Shown here piece after piece: positions 23,774-24,915 of a stretch of DNA of 24,915 nucleotides. Under the pieces are notes generated by a model that worked only from the letters and a program-made list of their open reading frames with translations, had not been told where the DNA came from and made no database searches. The translations under genes and the position numbers were made by a program. Numbering within the stretch: position 1 is the stretch's first letter; each line of letters begins with the position of its first letter. Source of the DNA: Lachnospiraceae bacterium (GTDB lineage: Bacteria; Bacillota_A; Clostridia; Lachnospirales; Lachnospiraceae); assembly GCA_017613055.1 (NCBI GenBank), contig JAGAES010000054.1, positions 1-24,915 of the forward strand, read 5' to 3'.

Positions 23774-24207
23774 GCCTGCATCTCCTCCCAGTTCTCCTCT
23801 TCGAGTTCCTTCTCGTACTCCTGCTCTTCGGCAATCTTCTTAATCTTTCCGAGCATCCGGTAGTATCTGCCGAGGCGCTTGTGGGATTTCATGTAAAGGT
23901 AGCTGTACCGTCCCACGGCGAACACGATGTACGCGGCAATCAGAAGAATGTAATAAGCAAGTGCCCGCATGCCGAGCATCTTGTAGTTCAGCTGAAGCGC
24001 GTTCTTAATCAGGAACTCAAGATAATAGATGACGATCATCGTCAACAGAAAAAAATACCCGAACGTGATTCCGAGAATCGTCTTTAAAACTTCGAGCCGG
24101 ATGTAGTCCGCCCGGAAGAACTTCGCGATCTTCAGATCGTCTGTTCCGTCATGCTTTTCGTAGATTGCACACTGTGTCATCAGTCTGACTTTTTCTGTGT
24201 TAATCAT
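23770..24207 (-). CDS. Uncharacterised small membrane protein with C-terminal coiled coil
   Basis: First gene of the cdaA operon, not recognised as a named family. 145 residues from ATG 24207, which has GGAGGAG upstream; the reading open to 24237 lacks a ribosome binding site. It has a soluble N-terminus of about 40 residues, two transmembrane helices (about 42-62 and 80-100), and a highly charged C-terminal helix (115-143, Lys-rich then Glu-rich) that looks like a coiled coil. Two Tyr-rich segments border the second helix. It overlaps the next gene by four bases (ATGA); the two may work as a pair. Confidence 0.8.
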   Translation of the reverse strand: MINTEKVRLMTQCAIYEKHDGTDDLKIAKFFRADYIRLEVLKTILGITFGYFFLLTMIVIYYLEFLIKNALQLNYKMLGMRALAYYILLIAAYIVFAVGRYSYLYMKSHKRLGRYYRMLGKIKKIAEEQEYEKELEEENWEEMQA

Positions 24208-24240
24208 CCGAAACTCTCCTCCCAAACCATAGTTCATTTA

Positions 24241-24249
24241 ATTATATCA
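24241..24249 (-). promoter_or_regulatory. Extended -10 promoter of the cdaA-to-glf operon
   Basis: Minus-strand TG, one base, TATAAT (24241-24249), a perfect -10 with the extended TGn element. No good -35 is seen at 17 bases (TTCCTT), which is typical when an extended -10 is present. Predicted start is near 24234, giving a leader of about 27 bases before the first ATG. The same TGATATAAT core occurs in the mrp-like operon promoter. Confidence 0.7.
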
Positions 24250-24400
24250 TACTTTCCGCGCAAAAGGAAGCAAGAAATATTACGTTTTCCTTACAGTTCT
24301 CTGACATTTTCGTGTATTTTCCGTGTTTTTCGTGCAACACCCGCCGGATTCTGACCGGATAAAGGGGTTTCCTTGGACTTTTCTGCTTTTCGGATATACT

Positions 24401-24616
24401 GGTACTCAAAGCGCCAATCGGCAAAGTGTGGTACCATTATTTTTGATTCAAATGGTATCCGACCGCCCGAATCAGCGGAAAGAGTACCATTTCACCTTCA
24501 TTTTACATTGAATGTGCAGTGAAGGATTGGTACCAATGCAAGGTAAAAACATAATTGAATACCATTCCGGACGTAAAAAAAGGTACTCAACAGCACGTAA
24601 TCTGCTGTTGAGTACC
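24401..24616. repeat. Cluster of GGTAC/TACCATT hairpins bounded by 9-bp inverted repeats
   Basis: GGTACTCAA (24401-24409) and TTGAGTACC (24608-24616) are perfect inverted copies bounding 216 bases. Within them TACCATT occurs at 24432, 24485 and 24560, inverted AATGGTA at 24451, and the 12-base palindrome ATTGGTACCAAT at 24526-24537. Three hairpins can be drawn: 24432-24457; 24485-24532 with nested CCTTCA/TGAAGG and ACATT/AATGT arms; and 24582-24616 (the terminator). No protein-coding frame is convincing here. It may be a MITE-like element, a binding-site array or a structured RNA. Confidence 0.55.
24575..24616 (-). terminator. Rho-independent terminator after the CBM6-like gene
   Basis: Perfect 14-bp stem, GGTACTCAACAGCA (24582-24595) with TGCTGTTGAGTACC (24603-24616), and a seven-base loop. 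On the minus strand it is followed by seven Ts (24575-24581). It lies about 75 bases after the stop of the CBM6-like gene. Confidence 0.9.
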
Positions 24617-24691
24617 ACATAATCGTTAAAACTTGGTCGAAAGAGGTGTTCTGTTGTTTCGGAACACTCTGCCGTCGCCCGTAAATCAATA

Positions 24692-24915
24692 TTATTTTCC
24701 GAACTTCCAGTCAATCCACTCATAACCGGAACCGCTGAACAGGAAGTACACGTCGTGAACGCCCGTAATCTTCTCCGAAATCGAAATACCGACGCCGGCT
24801 CTTGACGCACCGCTCCCCTCGACCGAAACCGGAAGCGTTACCGCGTCCTTACCGTCCGTAAGGCTGTCAAGCCGTACCGTAACCGCGCCTTTTGCGTTTT
24901 CATCTACGGAGAACA
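24692..24915 (-). CDS. C-terminal fragment of a CBM6-like carbohydrate-binding protein (probable glycoside hydrolase)
   Basis: The last 73 codons of a gene entering from the right edge, ending at TAA 24692-24694; no start lies in the window. The peptide ends ITGVHDVYFLFSG, a short loop, then YEWIDWKFGK. 'TGVHDxYxxF.G' followed by a terminal 'W..F' is the C-terminal signature of family 6 carbohydrate-binding modules, in which aromatic residues contact xylan or other beta-glycans. Preceding residues (VTVRLDS, VTLPVS) fit its beta sandwich. The domain commonly ends secreted xylanases, arabinofuranosidases and related hydrolases; the catalytic part is not visible. Its terminator follows. Confidence 0.75.
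   Translation of the reverse strand, partial: FSVDENAKGAVTVRLDSLTDGKDAVTLPVSVEGSGASRAGVGISISEKITGVHDVYFLFSGSGYEWIDWKFGK

Noticed and set aside
24390..24625. Insertion sequence with target-site duplication
   Set aside because: No transposase frame is present, and the bases flanking the terminal inverted repeats do not form a convincing direct repeat, so only a repeat element is reported.
24472..24810. A 112-codon minus-strand open frame and a 62-codon plus-strand frame in the right-hand intergenic region
   Set aside because: They cross the terminator hairpin or overlap the CBM6-like C-terminus in another frame, have no ribosome binding site and no recognisable protein pattern.

Overview
The window looks like a chromosomal segment of an anaerobic Bacillota bacterium, most likely class Clostridia and a Lachnospiraceae-like lineage. 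This is inferred from strong AGGAGG-type ribosome binding sites, sigma-A promoters in otherwise fairly GC-rich DNA, a cdaA-cdaR pair, a Firmicutes-style HPr with Ser46, and the general appearance of the proteins. The species cannot be named from sequence alone. All genes but one (the HtrA protease) lie on the minus strand, so operons are described from high to low coordinates.

Region 1 (24915 to 24208). The window opens inside the C-terminus of a secreted-type carbohydrate-binding (CBM6-like) protein that ends at a strong terminator. A 480-base non-coding stretch follows. It holds an unusual cluster of hairpins built from GGTAC/TACCATT arms, then an extended -10 promoter.

Region 2 (24207 to 16429). 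An eight-gene run reads: two uncharacterised membrane proteins, the diadenylate cyclase cdaA, its partner cdaR, an HPr-family phosphocarrier, 2-isopropylmalate synthase leuA, an IspD/TarI cytidylyltransferase and UDP-galactopyranose mutase glf. A perfect 12-bp bidirectional terminator ends it. The content links c-di-AMP signalling (envelope and osmotic homeostasis), leucine synthesis and surface-polysaccharide precursors.

Region 3 (16326 to 12418). The plus-strand HtrA-type membrane-anchored protease is divergent from a clpX-like unfoldase gene. The clpX-like gene carries an in-frame TAG at codon 273. Several neighbouring genes use TAG as their ordinary stop, so this is not code reassignment; it is a nonsense mutation or a sequence error. 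Next comes a separately promoted zinc-ribbon/single-TM protein with long Ala/Val/Glu/Pro and Gln/Pro/Tyr repeats.

Region 4 (12354 to 2781). A textbook promoter (TTGACT, 17 nt, TATAAT) with a dyad over the predicted start site drives a ten-gene Mrp/MBH-type membrane complex. The order is MrpE, MrpF, MrpG, an MbhD-like (DUF4040) subunit, a fused MbhE-MnhB protein, MrpC, then four successive antiporter (MrpA/MrpD/NuoL/M/N family) subunits. Each of the four keeps the full Glu/Lys proton-path residue set. The order mirrors archaeal mbhA-H, but the hydrogenase module (MbhI-N) is absent and four antiporter subunits stand where MBH has one. This is the most interesting system in the window: either a stand-alone multi-channel cation/proton antiporter or the membrane arm of a respiratory complex whose redox module is encoded elsewhere.

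Region 5 (2756 to 1). With no visible terminator, the operon runs on into folD, rimO, pgsA and the first 16 codons of an FAD oxidoreductase (BaiN/HI0933-like), all overlapping or closely spaced.
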